NCBI RefSeq assembly: GCF_019443405.1
Contig: NZ_CP080376.1
Coordinates: 1,178,001-1,242,000, forward strand
Direction of reading: 5' to 3'
Length of the DNA stretch: 64,000 nucleotides
DNA from: Brevundimonas sp. PAMC22021
GTDB lineage: Bacteria; Pseudomonadota; Alphaproteobacteria; Caulobacterales; Caulobacteraceae
Part shown: one piece after another, positions 17,057 to 25,937 of the stretch
How the letters are laid out: the number at the start of each line of letters is the position of its first letter
Numbering within the stretch: position 1 is the stretch's first letter
Made by a program: the position numbers and the translations under genes
Notes under the pieces: generated by a model
The model's database searches: none
The model's input: the letters and a program-made list of their open reading frames with translations, nothing else
What the model was told of the DNA's origin: nothing

Positions 17057-17935
17057 GTGAGCCAGCCAAACGCCGTCATCACCCTGTCTGAAGGCGTGCA
17101 GCGCCCGGTCGTGATCGGGGGCGGCGCCCGGATCGCCTTTATCGCCGGCCCGTGCCAGATGGAGAGCCGCCAGCACGCGCTGGAGACCGCGCACGCGCTG
17201 AAGGAGATCGGTGAGCGGCTGGATGTCGGCATCATCTACAAGACCAGCTTTGACAAGGCGAACCGCACCTCCGCCACGGCCGCGCGCGGCATCGGCCTGG
17301 CCGACGCCCTGCCGATCTTCGCCGAGATCAAAGCGGTCACGGGCCTGCCGACGCTGACCGACGTCCACTCCGAAGCGCAGTGCGCGCCGGTGGCTGAAGC
17401 CGTGGACGTGCTGCAGATCCCGGCCTTCCTGTCGCGCCAGACCGACCTGCTGCTGGCCGCCGCCGCGACGGGTCGGGCGATCAACATCAAGAAGGGCCAG
17501 TTCCTGGCGCCCTGGGACATGAAGAACGTCATCGCCAAGGTGGTCGGCGCGGGCAATCCGAACGTCATGGCCTGCGAGCGGGGCGCGAGCTTCGGCTACA
17601 ACACCCTGGTCAGCGACATGCGGGCATTGCCGGTGCTGCGCGAGATCGGCTGCCCCGTGGTGTTCGACGCGACCCACAGCGTGCAGCAGCCGGGCGGGCA
17701 GGGGACCTCCTCGGGCGGCCAGCGCGAGTTCGTGCCGGTGCTGGCGCGCGCGGCGGTGTCGGTCGGCGTGGACGCCGTCTTTATCGAGACCCATCCGGAC
17801 CCTGATCACGCGCCGTCGGACGGCCCCAACATGGTGCCGCTGGCTCAATTCGAGGCTCTGGCGCGTCAGTTGATCGCCTTTGACGACCTGGCGCGCGAAG
17901 TCGGCGCCAAGGCGCCGCAGCCGCGGGCCGCCTGA
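17057..17935 (+). CDS. kdsA: 3-deoxy-8-phosphooctulonate synthase (KDO8P synthase)
   Basis: Condenses arabinose 5-phosphate with phosphoenolpyruvate to KDO 8-phosphate, the first committed step to the KDO of lipopolysaccharide. The 292-residue protein shows the family blocks [37 protein letters not shown] and the active-site stretch [16 protein letters not shown], then [12 protein letters not shown]. The GTG at 17057 gives the expected length; the frame is open far upstream into unrelated sequence. It is followed after four bases by a DUF3089 gene. The cluster with an O-antigen ligase 4 kb away is loose. Confidence 0.96.
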   Translation: MSQPNAVITLSEGVQRPVVIGGGARIAFIAGPCQMESRQHALETAHALKEIGERLDVGIIYKTSFDKANRTSATAARGIGLADALPIFAEIKAVTGLPTLTDVHSEAQCAPVAEAVDVLQIPAFLSRQTDLLLAAAATGRAINIKKGQFLAPWDMKNVIAKVVGAGNPNVMACERGASFGYNTLVSDMRALPVLREIGCPVVFDATHSVQQPGGQGTSSGGQREFVPVLARAAVSVGVDAVFIETHPDPDHAPSDGPNMVPLAQFEALARQLIAFDDLAREVGAKAPQPRAA

Positions 17936-17939
17936 TCCG

Positions 17940-19046
17940 GTGCAGCGGCCTCGGCTGACAATCGGACAGTGGGTCGGGTACGTCGGACTGGCTCTGGTGG
18001 TGCTGTTCACCGTTCTGGTGGCGGTGTTTGGCGGGGCTGTCGTGCGATCCAGCCTGAACCCGCGCGTCCCGTTCCAGACCTATGAGCCGCCCCCCGCGCC
18101 GGACTATGCGCAAGCGGGCGCGTGGGCCATGCGCGACGTGCGCGATCGCGGCGCCGGGCCGGCGTCGGTGTTCTTTGTGCACTCCACCACCTACGACGGC
18201 GGCGAGGGATGGAACGGCGCGACGGACGACGAACAGGCGCTGGCCTATCTCAGGCGGGTCGTGCTGCCGAACTACGCGGCGCCCTTCGCGCGCGCGGGCG
18301 ACGTCAGCGCGCCTCTCTATCGCCAGGCCAGCCTTTACGCGCGTCTGACGCCGCGTGACGACGCGCGCGAAGCTCGCCGCTTCGCCTATGGCGATGTCGA
18401 GCGGGCGTTCGACGCCTGGCTGGCGCGGCATCCTGACGGCCCCATCATCCTGGCGGGGGTGGAGCAGGGCGGCGAACTCGTCGATCGCCTGCTGCGCGAA
18501 CGCGTCGCGCCGGACGCCGCCCTGCGCCGCCGGCTGGCGGCCGCCTATCTGATCGATACGCTTGTCGCCGTCGACGGACTGCCGAAGGACGTGCCGGCGT
18601 GCCAGCGGCGGGATCAGGCCGGCTGTGTGGTCGGCTGGGCGCAGGTTGCCGAAGACGACGATGCGGCGGCGCGCCGGCGGCTGGAAAGCGCGCTCGTGTT
18701 CGACGCCCGCGGCCAACTGGTGGAACGCGCCGACCGCGCGACGCTCTGCGTCAATCCGGTGACCGGCTCGACCGACACAGCTCCTGTCCCGAGCCGTCTG
18801 CATCACGGCGCCACCAACGCCACAGGTTTGGAATGGGAGGCCCGCCCCGCCCTGATCGCTCGCGCCGTCCCTACGCAGTGCCGTGACGGTCTGCTGCGGT
18901 TCGAGCGGCCGAGCCAGGAATCGTTCCGGACGGGGGGAAACTGGGCCGATCGCAGAAAGACGCCGCCGTACAGCCTGTTCTACGGCGATCTGGAGCTGGA
19001 CGCCCAGGCCCGGGTCGGCGCCTGGCTGGATCGTAACGCCGGCTAG
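17940..19046 (+). CDS. DUF3089 family membrane-anchored alpha/beta hydrolase-like protein
   Basis: A 368-residue protein with one N-terminal membrane helix (VGYVGLALVVLFTVLVAVFG, about residues 12-31). The rest is a soluble domain matching DUF3089, a family related to alpha/beta hydrolases. SVFFVHSTTYDGGEGWN lies near the start of the domain and an ILAGVEQGGELVDRLL segment stands where a nucleophile elbow would be. In that segment the usual G-x-S-x-G serine position is glutamate (GVEQGG), so activity is doubtful. The GTG at 17940 lies four bases after the kdsA stop. The stop shares CTAG with parE on the other strand. Confidence 0.8.
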   Translation: MQRPRLTIGQWVGYVGLALVVLFTVLVAVFGGAVVRSSLNPRVPFQTYEPPPAPDYAQAGAWAMRDVRDRGAGPASVFFVHSTTYDGGEGWNGATDDEQALAYLRRVVLPNYAAPFARAGDVSAPLYRQASLYARLTPRDDAREARRFAYGDVERAFDAWLARHPDGPIILAGVEQGGELVDRLLRERVAPDAALRRRLAAAYLIDTLVAVDGLPKDVPACQRRDQAGCVVGWAQVAEDDDAAARRRLESALVFDARGQLVERADRATLCVNPVTGSTDTAPVPSRLHHGATNATGLEWEARPALIARAVPTQCRDGLLRFERPSQESFRTGGNWADRRKTPPYSLFYGDLELDAQARVGAWLDRNAG

Positions 19047-21121
19047 ACGTCCAGGTCCTCGACGGCGAAGCGGGCGTTCTCCTGGATGAACTGGAAGCGC
19101 GCCTCGGCCCGCTTGCCCATCAACCGTTCGACCAGATCCTCGATGCTGCTCTCCGCGTCCGGCACGGTGATGCGAGCCAGGGTCCGCTTCTTCGGATCCA
19201 TGGTGGTCTCCTTCAGCTGAGAGGCCATCATCTCGCCGAGACCCTTGAACCGGCCGATCTCGACCTTCTTGCCCTTGAAGACGGTCTTCAGCAGTTCCTC
19301 GCGGTGCGCGTCGTCCCGCGCGTATTCGCTCAAAGGCCCCGCACTGATGCGGTATAGCGGCGGCAGGGCCATAAAGACCTTACCCTGGCGAATGGTCTCG
19401 GGCATGACGCGATAGAAGAAGGTGATCAGCAGCGCCGCGATGTGCGCGCCATCCACGTCGGCGTCCGTCATGATCACGATCCGCTCATAGCGCAGATCGT
19501 CGATGTTGAAGCGCGCGCCGGGCTGCACGCCCATGGCCAGCGCCAGATCCGACAGCTCCACATTCTGACGCAGCTTGTCCACCGTGGCCGAGGCGACGTT
19601 CAGGATCTTGCCTCTCAGCGGCAGGATGGCCTGGGTCGTGCGGTCGCGCGCCTGCTTGGCCGAGCCGCCGGCCGAGTCGCCTTCGACGATGAACAGCTCG
19701 GTGCCTTCCGCCGCCTGGCGGCTGCAGTCGGACAGCTTGCCCGGCAGGCGCAGCTTGCGGGTGGCCGCCGCACGCTGAACTTCCTTGTCCTTGCGCCGGC
19801 GCAGACGGTCCTCGGCCCGGTCGATGACGAAGCCGAGCAGGGCGTTCGCCTGCTTGGGACTCTCGGTCAGCCAGTGGTCCAGCGGATCGCGCAACAGCTG
19901 CTCGACAATGCGGGCGCCCTCGGGCGAGGACAGGCGGTCCTTGGTCTGACCCTGGAACTCCGGATTGCGGATAAAGACGCTGATCAGGGCGCCGGCGTTG
20001 GCGATCACGTCCTCGGCCGTGATGACCTCGGCCCGCTTCTCCTTGATCAGCTCGCCATAGGCCTTGAGCCCTTTGACCAGGGCGGCGCGGAAGCCGGCCT
20101 CGTGCGTGCCGCCATCCGGCGTCGAGACGGTGTTGCAGTAGGAGCTGACGAAGCCGTCGGCCTCGCCGAAGCCGATCGGCGACCAGGTCACCGCCCATTC
20201 CACAGCGCCAGCCTCGCCCTTGCGCTCGACCCGCCCGGCGAAGGTGGGCGTCACCGTCTCCAGCTCTCCGATCCTGTCGGCCAAGGCGTCGGAAAGCCCG
20301 CCCGGGAAGTGCAGCAGGGCCTGCGCCGGCGTCTGGTCCGTGATCCGCTCGGGCGCGCAGGACCACTTGATCTCGACGCCGCGGAACAGATAGGCCTTGG
20401 ACCGCGCCATGCGGAACAGGCGCGCGGGCTTGAACGCCGCGCCGACGCCGAAAATCTCTTCGTCCGGCTTGAAGCGGATCAGGGTGCCGCGCTTCTTGGA
20501 CGGCTGGACCTGCTGGATGGGCGCCAGCACATGGCCGCGGCTGAACGCCTGCTTCCACTCGAATCCGTCGCGCCAGACCGTGACGTCCAGGTGCTCGCTC
20601 AGCGCATTGACGACGGACACGCCCACGCCGTGCAAACCGCCCGAAGTTTCATAGGCCTTGCCGGAGAACTTGCCGCCCGAGTGGAGCACGGTCATCACCA
20701 CCTCCAGCGCCGATTTGCCGGGGTGCTTGGGATGCGGATCGACCGGGATGCCGCGCCCGTCGTCGCGCACCGACAGATAGCCGTCCACGTCCAGGTCGAC
20801 CGTGATCAGCTTGGCGTGACGGGCGACCGCTTCGTCCATGGCGTTGTCCAGCACCTCGGCGAACAGGTGGTGCAGGGCGCGTTCGTCCGTGCCGCCGATG
20901 TACATGCCGGGACGCTTGCGCACAGGCTCCAGCCCCTCCAGCACCTCGATGGACGAGGCGGAGTAGGCGGCGGCGGCTCCAGCCGTGGCGGGCGCGGTCG
21001 ATGCAGGCGCGACCACGGGCGCGAGCACCGGCGCGGCCTTCGCCTTTACCGGCTCGGGCGGCTTCGCGGGTTCAGGCGCGGGATCAAAGGAGGCGAACAG
21101 GTCGTCGGCGGGCTGGGCCAT
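19043..21121 (-). CDS. parE: DNA topoisomerase IV subunit B
   Basis: The ATPase subunit of topoisomerase IV, which decatenates daughter chromosomes with ParC. The 692-residue protein has an alanine/proline-rich N-terminal extension of about 45 residues. It then has the GHKL ATPase domain: EVLDNAMDEAVARHAK with the catalytic Glu/Asn, DDGRGIPVD, and GGLHGVGVSVVNALS. The TOPRIM block is ELFIVEGDSAGGSAKQARDR with ILPLRGKILNV and MTDADVDGAHI. The C-terminus GRFKGLGEMMASQLKETTMD is typical of ParE. The start lies 38 bases inside the upstream ligase gene. The stop shares CTAG with the DUF3089 gene. Confidence 0.96.
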   Translation of the reverse strand: MAQPADDLFASFDPAPEPAKPPEPVKAKAAPVLAPVVAPASTAPATAGAAAAYSASSIEVLEGLEPVRKRPGMYIGGTDERALHHLFAEVLDNAMDEAVARHAKLITVDLDVDGYLSVRDDGRGIPVDPHPKHPGKSALEVVMTVLHSGGKFSGKAYETSGGLHGVGVSVVNALSEHLDVTVWRDGFEWKQAFSRGHVLAPIQQVQPSKKRGTLIRFKPDEEIFGVGAAFKPARLFRMARSKAYLFRGVEIKWSCAPERITDQTPAQALLHFPGGLSDALADRIGELETVTPTFAGRVERKGEAGAVEWAVTWSPIGFGEADGFVSSYCNTVSTPDGGTHEAGFRAALVKGLKAYGELIKEKRAEVITAEDVIANAGALISVFIRNPEFQGQTKDRLSSPEGARIVEQLLRDPLDHWLTESPKQANALLGFVIDRAEDRLRRRKDKEVQRAAATRKLRLPGKLSDCSRQAAEGTELFIVEGDSAGGSAKQARDRTTQAILPLRGKILNVASATVDKLRQNVELSDLALAMGVQPGARFNIDDLRYERIVIMTDADVDGAHIAALLITFFYRVMPETIRQGKVFMALPPLYRISAGPLSEYARDDAHREELLKTVFKGKKVEIGRFKGLGEMMASQLKETTMDPKKRTLARITVPDAESSIEDLVERLMGKRAEARFQFIQENARFAVEDLDV

Positions 21122-22433
21122 TCACATAGTCTGAGGCGATTCGGAGCCGGTTCCCGTAGGCCTCCGAAGGCCTGCGAGCAAGCGCCGTGCTTTCCTGTGC
21201 ATCGTCGAAGATCACCGCGCGCGCCAGGATCGCCAGCACCAGCGTCCACGGCAGGCTGGCGTGGTTCAGCAGGACGCTCTCCGACAGGCTCAGCAGCAGA
21301 AAGACCGCCAGATAGGCGCCGCTCCAATAGCCCTCGCGCGCGCCCATGCCGCAGATGCGAAAGACGACCAGCCCGACAGCCACGGCGATCACCACGCCCA
21401 CAGCCACGGCGCCGGGCCAGCCCAGTTGCACCAGCAGGTCGATCCAGCCGTTATGCGCCGATGGCACCGGCCAGGACGTCTCTTGTCGCACAAAGGCGGC
21501 AGGCACGGAGTCCCGCCCCCAGAAGGCGCTGAAGCCGTAGCCGGTCCAGGGCCGCTCGGCCACGCGCCGCATCAGGCTTTCCCAGATCAGGGTGCGCCCG
21601 GTCAGCGACGGATCCTTGCCCAGAGCTGTCAGCACGGCGGCCGAATCGACGAACCAGAGCCAGGCCGCGCCGCCCGCCAACAGCACGCCTCCCCACAGCC
21701 CCGCCACGGTCATCACGGCCCCTCCGCGCCGCAAGCTCCAGACGCCGCCGATGAAGCCGGCGCCAAGCAGCAGACACAGCAGGGACGTCTTGGATTGACT
21801 GGCCAGAACCAGCAGCGAGCACAGACCGAAAGTGGCAAGCGCCGTCCACGGACGACGATCTCCGACGGCGAGACAGGCCGCAGCCGATGCGGCGCCGACC
21901 ACCATGACCAGGCCCATCTGGTTCTTTTCGTACCAGAGCCCGCGCCACATTCCGGCGTTGTCGGCCTGGTGGACGCCGATCTGCGGGTAGGCGAAGACCA
22001 TGATCAGGCTGCCGACGGCCATGACGAGGCAGGTGTGCATCAGCAGACGGGGCAGGGCGGCGCCCCGGAACGCCGCGCCGAGATAGAGGGCGAAGACGGC
22101 GTTGATGGCCATGGCGATGACCCGACGCTGGGTCACCTCCGGGTCGATCGACCAGTATTTGGAAGCAAAGGCGAGAACCAGCAGCACGCCCGCCATCAGC
22201 CATGCGGGCCAGGCCTTGATGATCCGCTCGAACCGGAATGCGGCCAGACCCGCCGTCAGCGCATAGACCGGCAGCCAAGTCAGCCGGAGGATCGGCGTCT
22301 CCGACTGGTCCGGCGCGAGCACCGGCGCCAGCAGCGCGCCGGTCAACATGAAGAGGACAAAGCCCGCGGCCAGCCGCTCCCAGATAGGCGGCTCGGCGAT
22401 CCCGACAGATCGCGATGATTGAACAGCGGCCAT
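21084..22433 (-). CDS. O-antigen ligase/polymerase family membrane protein
   Basis: A 449-residue protein with about ten to twelve hydrophobic helices and a Wzy_C-type periplasmic loop. The loop contains GRTLIWESLMRRVAERPWTG, YGFSAFWG and PSAHNGWIDLLVQLGWPGA; the HN pair in this loop is the family hallmark. Such proteins join O-antigen to lipid A core or polymerise polysaccharide repeat units; which is not decidable here. The ATG at 22433 has no clear ribosome-binding site. Its 3' end overlaps the parE start by 38 bases on the same strand, so the two are probably co-transcribed. No other polysaccharide gene is adjacent. Confidence 0.85.
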   Translation of the reverse strand: MAAVQSSRSVGIAEPPIWERLAAGFVLFMLTGALLAPVLAPDQSETPILRLTWLPVYALTAGLAAFRFERIIKAWPAWLMAGVLLVLAFASKYWSIDPEVTQRRVIAMAINAVFALYLGAAFRGAALPRLLMHTCLVMAVGSLIMVFAYPQIGVHQADNAGMWRGLWYEKNQMGLVMVVGAASAAACLAVGDRRPWTALATFGLCSLLVLASQSKTSLLCLLLGAGFIGGVWSLRRGGAVMTVAGLWGGVLLAGGAAWLWFVDSAAVLTALGKDPSLTGRTLIWESLMRRVAERPWTGYGFSAFWGRDSVPAAFVRQETSWPVPSAHNGWIDLLVQLGWPGAVAVGVVIAVAVGLVVFRICGMGAREGYWSGAYLAVFLLLSLSESVLLNHASLPWTLVLAILARAVIFDDAQESTALARRPSEAYGNRLRIASDYVNGPARRRPVRLL

Positions 22434-22494
22434 TGGCGCCAAGGTTAAACGAAGGCGTTTAAGGAAGTATGGTGCGGCGATTTCGGAGGCGGTG

Positions 22495-22938
22495 TTGGCG
22501 CGGTTGAAGGTATTCACCTGGTCCGACGGCTTTCACGCGTTCAGCGTCGCCACGACCTCCCGGCCCAAGGCGCTTGAGGCCTGGGGTGTCGGCCAGGACC
22601 TGTTCAAGGCGGGCCTGGCGCACGAGCTTGAGGCCGGACCTGACCATGACGCCGCCATGGAGAAGCCCGGCCAGGTTGTTCAACGGAGCGAAGCGATCGA
22701 CGTCGGCCAGATCGCTCCAGCCAAGCCGAAGTCGAAGGCGCCGGACAACGCCAATGCGCAGTTGATCAAGACGCTGAAGGCTGAACTTGACGCGCTGGAT
22801 CAAGATCATGCGGACGCCATCCACAAGATCGACGATCAGATCCAGGCGCTGGAGAGCCGCCGCGCCGCACTCGACAAGGATCACGACGCCCAACGAAAGA
22901 CCTTGAGGGAAAAGCTGTCCGAGGCGCGAGCACGCTGA
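22495..22938 (+). CDS. Caulobacterales-type coiled-coil protein (often annotated TolA-like)
   Basis: About 147 residues in two parts. The first 55 contain LKVFTWSDGFHAFSVATTSR, the tract ALEAWGVGQDLFKAGLAHEL and a PGQVV motif. After an alanine/proline/lysine linker the C-terminal 60 residues are strongly charged and heptad-like (KAELDALDQDHADAIHK and onward), a likely coiled coil. I recall similar Caulobacterales proteins annotated as cell envelope biogenesis protein TolA on helix composition alone; no membrane anchor is visible here, so that name is weak. A GGAGG ribosome-binding site at 22485-22489 fits the TTG at 22495 better than the GTG at 22492. Confidence 0.7.
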   Translation: MARLKVFTWSDGFHAFSVATTSRPKALEAWGVGQDLFKAGLAHELEAGPDHDAAMEKPGQVVQRSEAIDVGQIAPAKPKSKAPDNANAQLIKTLKAELDALDQDHADAIHKIDDQIQALESRRAALDKDHDAQRKTLREKLSEARAR

Positions 22939-22986
22939 TACCGACCAATAATCGCCTAAGATATATTATGCGAAATAATGCGACTG

Positions 22987-23718
22987 CTACAGCCGGTCGG
23001 CGACGCGCAGCTTGTCCAGCATCCACACGCGCGCCGGCGGCAGCGGCCGGTTCTGCGGGTTGAACACAAAGGCTTCCAGAAAGTGCCCGGTCAGGTCGAA
23101 ACCGGCTCCGACATCGCCGTCGGACAGACCGGCTTGTGCGCCCAGCATGAACGGCGGCAGCCGCAGCAAGCGGTCGGCGTACGGTTGGCCCGCCTCGCGG
23201 CTGACGGCGCGACCCGTCCTCGGACTGACATAGACCAGATCATCGACGACGCCGGTCGAGGCGCAGCGCGTCAGATCGAGGCCGAAGCCCAAATCCTCCA
23301 GCAGCCCCATCTCGAAGCGGACAAAGATCGCCGGCCAGACCTCGGGCGCCTGGAACGCGGTCATCAAAGCCTCAAAGGCCAGAAAGGCGCCCGGATGCGG
23401 CTCTCGCTCCGGAAGCGCGCCCTGGACGACGGCGGCCGCGGCCGACAACCCGGTCAGCGCCAGAGGGTCGTCAAACAGGCCGCTGGGCCCTTCGCCGACG
23501 GGCTCCAGACGCGCCGCGCCGAGATGATCGGAGGTGCGCGCGCGATAATCGACCTGCACGCGCGCCCCGGCCTGCAGGAACGGCTTCATCTTGCGCGAGG
23601 CGCCGCCGGCCACATAGGCGGCGCGCCGTCCATGGGTCTCGCTGAGCAGGTCCACGACCGCACCGGTATCGCCGTGGGCGCGGGCGGACAGCACAAAGGC
23701 GTCTTCGTGGAAGTCCAT
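22987..23718 (-). CDS. recO: DNA repair protein RecO
   Basis: RecO helps RecA load on SSB-coated single-stranded DNA in the RecFOR pathway and anneals complementary strands. The 243-residue protein has the N-terminal OB fold (DAFVLSARAHGDTGAVVDLLSETHGR, residues 6-31) and an alpha-helical C-terminal domain. No CxxC zinc cluster is visible, as in many alphaproteobacterial RecO. It is the last gene of the long minus-strand run, 11 bases after the serine hydrolase. The classical rnc-era-recO order is therefore kept but with one gene inserted. Confidence 0.93.
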   Translation of the reverse strand: MDFHEDAFVLSARAHGDTGAVVDLLSETHGRRAAYVAGGASRKMKPFLQAGARVQVDYRARTSDHLGAARLEPVGEGPSGLFDDPLALTGLSAAAAVVQGALPEREPHPGAFLAFEALMTAFQAPEVWPAIFVRFEMGLLEDLGFGLDLTRCASTGVVDDLVYVSPRTGRAVSREAGQPYADRLLRLPPFMLGAQAGLSDGDVGAGFDLTGHFLEAFVFNPQNRPLPPARVWMLDKLRVADRL

Positions 23719-23729
23719 CCAACCCGCCC

Positions 23730-24977
23730 CTAGCGGTGGAGCCCTGTCGGGACCGGCCGCCCCAGCGCCTCGGCCATGCCCTGCTGGGTCAACATGAACA
23801 CCTGATCCCGCAGATGGTAGTTGTTGGACAGGACGATCACGGTGACAGCCTGTTCCGGCTGGTAGCTGACCAGATTGCGAAACCCGCCCCAGCTGCCGGT
23901 ATGGTAAATTTGTCGGTCCTCGAACGCGGGCGTGACCTGCTGACCCAGTCGGTTCGAGAAGACGCCATAGCCATAGGCGCGGTGCGGACGACCTCGCTCT
24001 TTCGGAGTGTCCGCCGGCGCATGATCGGCGATCATCTGCGCATAGCTGTAGGGCGTCAGCAGCCTGCCGCCATGAAGGGCCCGGTTCCAGACCAGGAGGT
24101 CGTCCAACGTCGAATAGACCGCCCCTGCCCCGGCCACGACCGACACATTGGCATTCGGCTGCGGCGTCAGCCCTCCGGGAAAGTTGGCGTAGCCCATGAT
24201 CACGCCATGATCGCCGCCGTCCAGATCGACGCCGGTATCCTTCATGCCGAGCGGCGTGAAGAAGGCGGATTGGAGGTAGCTGGCGAACGGCTGGCCGCTA
24301 GATTTCTCGACAATGGCTGCGGCCAGATTGAAGGCGGCGTTGTCGTATCGAACCTTGGACCCCGGCGTGAACTGCAGACCGTAAAGCTTGGAATCTTCAG
24401 TCAGTTTGTCGAGCGTGATCGGCGTCACGCGCCCCAGCCCCCAGGCCGGCCTCGCCATCAGGTCGGGAATGCCAGAGGTGTGCGACAGCAGATGATGGAT
24501 GCGGATCTGCGCCCAGGCCGCAGGGCACGGCTGGATCCACTTGCAGACCGGATCCTCGATCCGCAGCTTGCCGTCGTCCTGCAGCTTCAGGATCGCGGCG
24601 GCCGTGAACTGCTTGGACACCGAGGCCAGGCGGAAGCGGGAGTTCAGCTGCATCGCCTGCCCCTGCTCGCGGTTGGCCATGCCATAGACCTGGCGGAACA
24701 GCACCTGGTCGCCCTTGGCCACGAGGACGCCGCCCATGAACCGCCCGGCTGCGGCTTCCCGGTTCAATCGCTGGGCCAGTTGCGGCAGATTCTCGACCAC
24801 GACCAGCGGCGGTCGCGGCGCGGTCTTGTCGCTGCGGCTGGCCGCAAGAGCGGCGTCGTGCATCGGGTTCTTGGCCGACAGCCAGCCCACGGCGCCGGCG
24901 AGCGCCAGAAGCCCGCCGAAGATCAGAGCCAGGACAAGACGGGGATGACCGCCGGAGTAGCGGGGAACGTGAAACAC
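23730..24977 (-). CDS. Serine hydrolase, beta-lactamase class C/S12 peptidase family
   Basis: A 415-residue membrane-anchored or exported protein: hydrophobic segment at about residues 13-33 (LVLALIFGGLLALAGAVGWL), then an S12 domain. The catalytic residues are SVSK at 119-122 (nucleophile Ser119, base Lys122), YDN at 211-213 and HTG at 359-361, all three motifs intact. The family includes class C beta-lactamases, D-aminopeptidases and esterases; a plain resistance role is not implied. It lies between era (six bases away) and recO (11 bases away) on the same strand, an unusual insertion into a conserved operon. Confidence 0.9.
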   Translation of the reverse strand: MFHVPRYSGGHPRLVLALIFGGLLALAGAVGWLSAKNPMHDAALAASRSDKTAPRPPLVVVENLPQLAQRLNREAAAGRFMGGVLVAKGDQVLFRQVYGMANREQGQAMQLNSRFRLASVSKQFTAAAILKLQDDGKLRIEDPVCKWIQPCPAAWAQIRIHHLLSHTSGIPDLMARPAWGLGRVTPITLDKLTEDSKLYGLQFTPGSKVRYDNAAFNLAAAIVEKSSGQPFASYLQSAFFTPLGMKDTGVDLDGGDHGVIMGYANFPGGLTPQPNANVSVVAGAGAVYSTLDDLLVWNRALHGGRLLTPYSYAQMIADHAPADTPKERGRPHRAYGYGVFSNRLGQQVTPAFEDRQIYHTGSWGGFRNLVSYQPEQAVTVIVLSNNYHLRDQVFMLTQQGMAEALGRPVPTGLHR

Positions 24978-24983
24978 AGGAAC

Positions 24984-25937
24984 TCAGACGTCGTAATCAA
25001 GCCCGAACTGGGCGTAGAGGGCGCGGCTGTCCTGCCATTTCGGATCAACCTTGACGGTCAGGAACAGGTGAACGGGTCGGTCCAGAAGCTCGGTCAGCTC
25101 CTCGCGCGCCTTTTGTCCGATCCACTTGACCGTTTGGCCGCCCTTGCCCAGCACGATCGGGCGCTGGCTCTCACGCTCGACATAGATGGTCTGCTCGATC
25201 CGGGCCGAGCCGTCGGGCTTCTCCTCGAAGCTGGTCGTCTCGACGGCCGCCGAATAGGGCAGTTCCTCATGGACGCGCAGGTAGACCTTCTCGCGGGTGA
25301 TCTCGGCGGCCAGGACGCGGATCGGTACGTCGGCGGACTGATCCTCAGGGTATAGCCAGGGACCCTTCGGCATCGAGCGGGCCAGGCGCGCCTTGAGATC
25401 GTCGACGCCATCGCCGCTTAGCGCCGAGATCATATAGACCTCCTCATAGACGCCGGTTTCGAAAAGCCGCTGCGACAGGGCCAGCAGGGTGTCGCGGCGC
25501 ATGCCGTCGATCTTGTTCAAGGCCAGGATGACCTTAGTCCCGGTCGCCTTCAGGTTGGCGATGATCGTCTCGGTGTCCTCGGCCGAGCGGCGATCCGCAG
25601 CCGTGCCCTCGCGGCCCTCGGCGTCGATGTGCGACTGGGCGTCGATCAGGTGCACCACCACGTCGGCGTCCTCGGCGCCGCCCCATGCCGAGGCGACCAT
25701 GGCGCGGTCCAGGCGGCGGCGCGGGGTGAAGATGCCGGGCGTGTCGACCAGCACGATCTGGGCGTCGCCTTCGATGGCGATGCCGCGGACCGGAAAGCGC
25801 GTCGTCTGAACCTTCTGGGTGACGATCGAGACCTTTGACCCCGTCAGCCGGTTGACCAGCGTCGACTTGCCGGCGTTCGGCGCGCCGATGATGGCGGCGA
25901 AGCCCGCGTGCTGGGTCTCAGGGCTGGTCTCGGTCAA
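24984..25937 (-). CDS. era: GTPase Era
   Basis: An essential GTPase that binds the 3' end of 16S rRNA and helps assemble the 30S subunit. The 317-residue protein has the P-loop GAPNAGKS (residues 18-25), DTPG in VLVDTPGIF (G3), NKID (G4) in ILALNKIDGMRR, and a C-terminal KH domain with IVLGKGGQTVKWIGQKARE. The ATG overlaps the rnc stop by four bases (ATGA), coupling it to RNase III. Size is about 15 residues longer than in Escherichia coli because of the segment around EGREGTAADRRSAED near residue 107. Confidence 0.97.
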   Translation of the reverse strand: MTETSPETQHAGFAAIIGAPNAGKSTLVNRLTGSKVSIVTQKVQTTRFPVRGIAIEGDAQIVLVDTPGIFTPRRRLDRAMVASAWGGAEDADVVVHLIDAQSHIDAEGREGTAADRRSAEDTETIIANLKATGTKVILALNKIDGMRRDTLLALSQRLFETGVYEEVYMISALSGDGVDDLKARLARSMPKGPWLYPEDQSADVPIRVLAAEITREKVYLRVHEELPYSAAVETTSFEEKPDGSARIEQTIYVERESQRPIVLGKGGQTVKWIGQKAREELTELLDRPVHLFLTVKVDPKWQDSRALYAQFGLDYDV

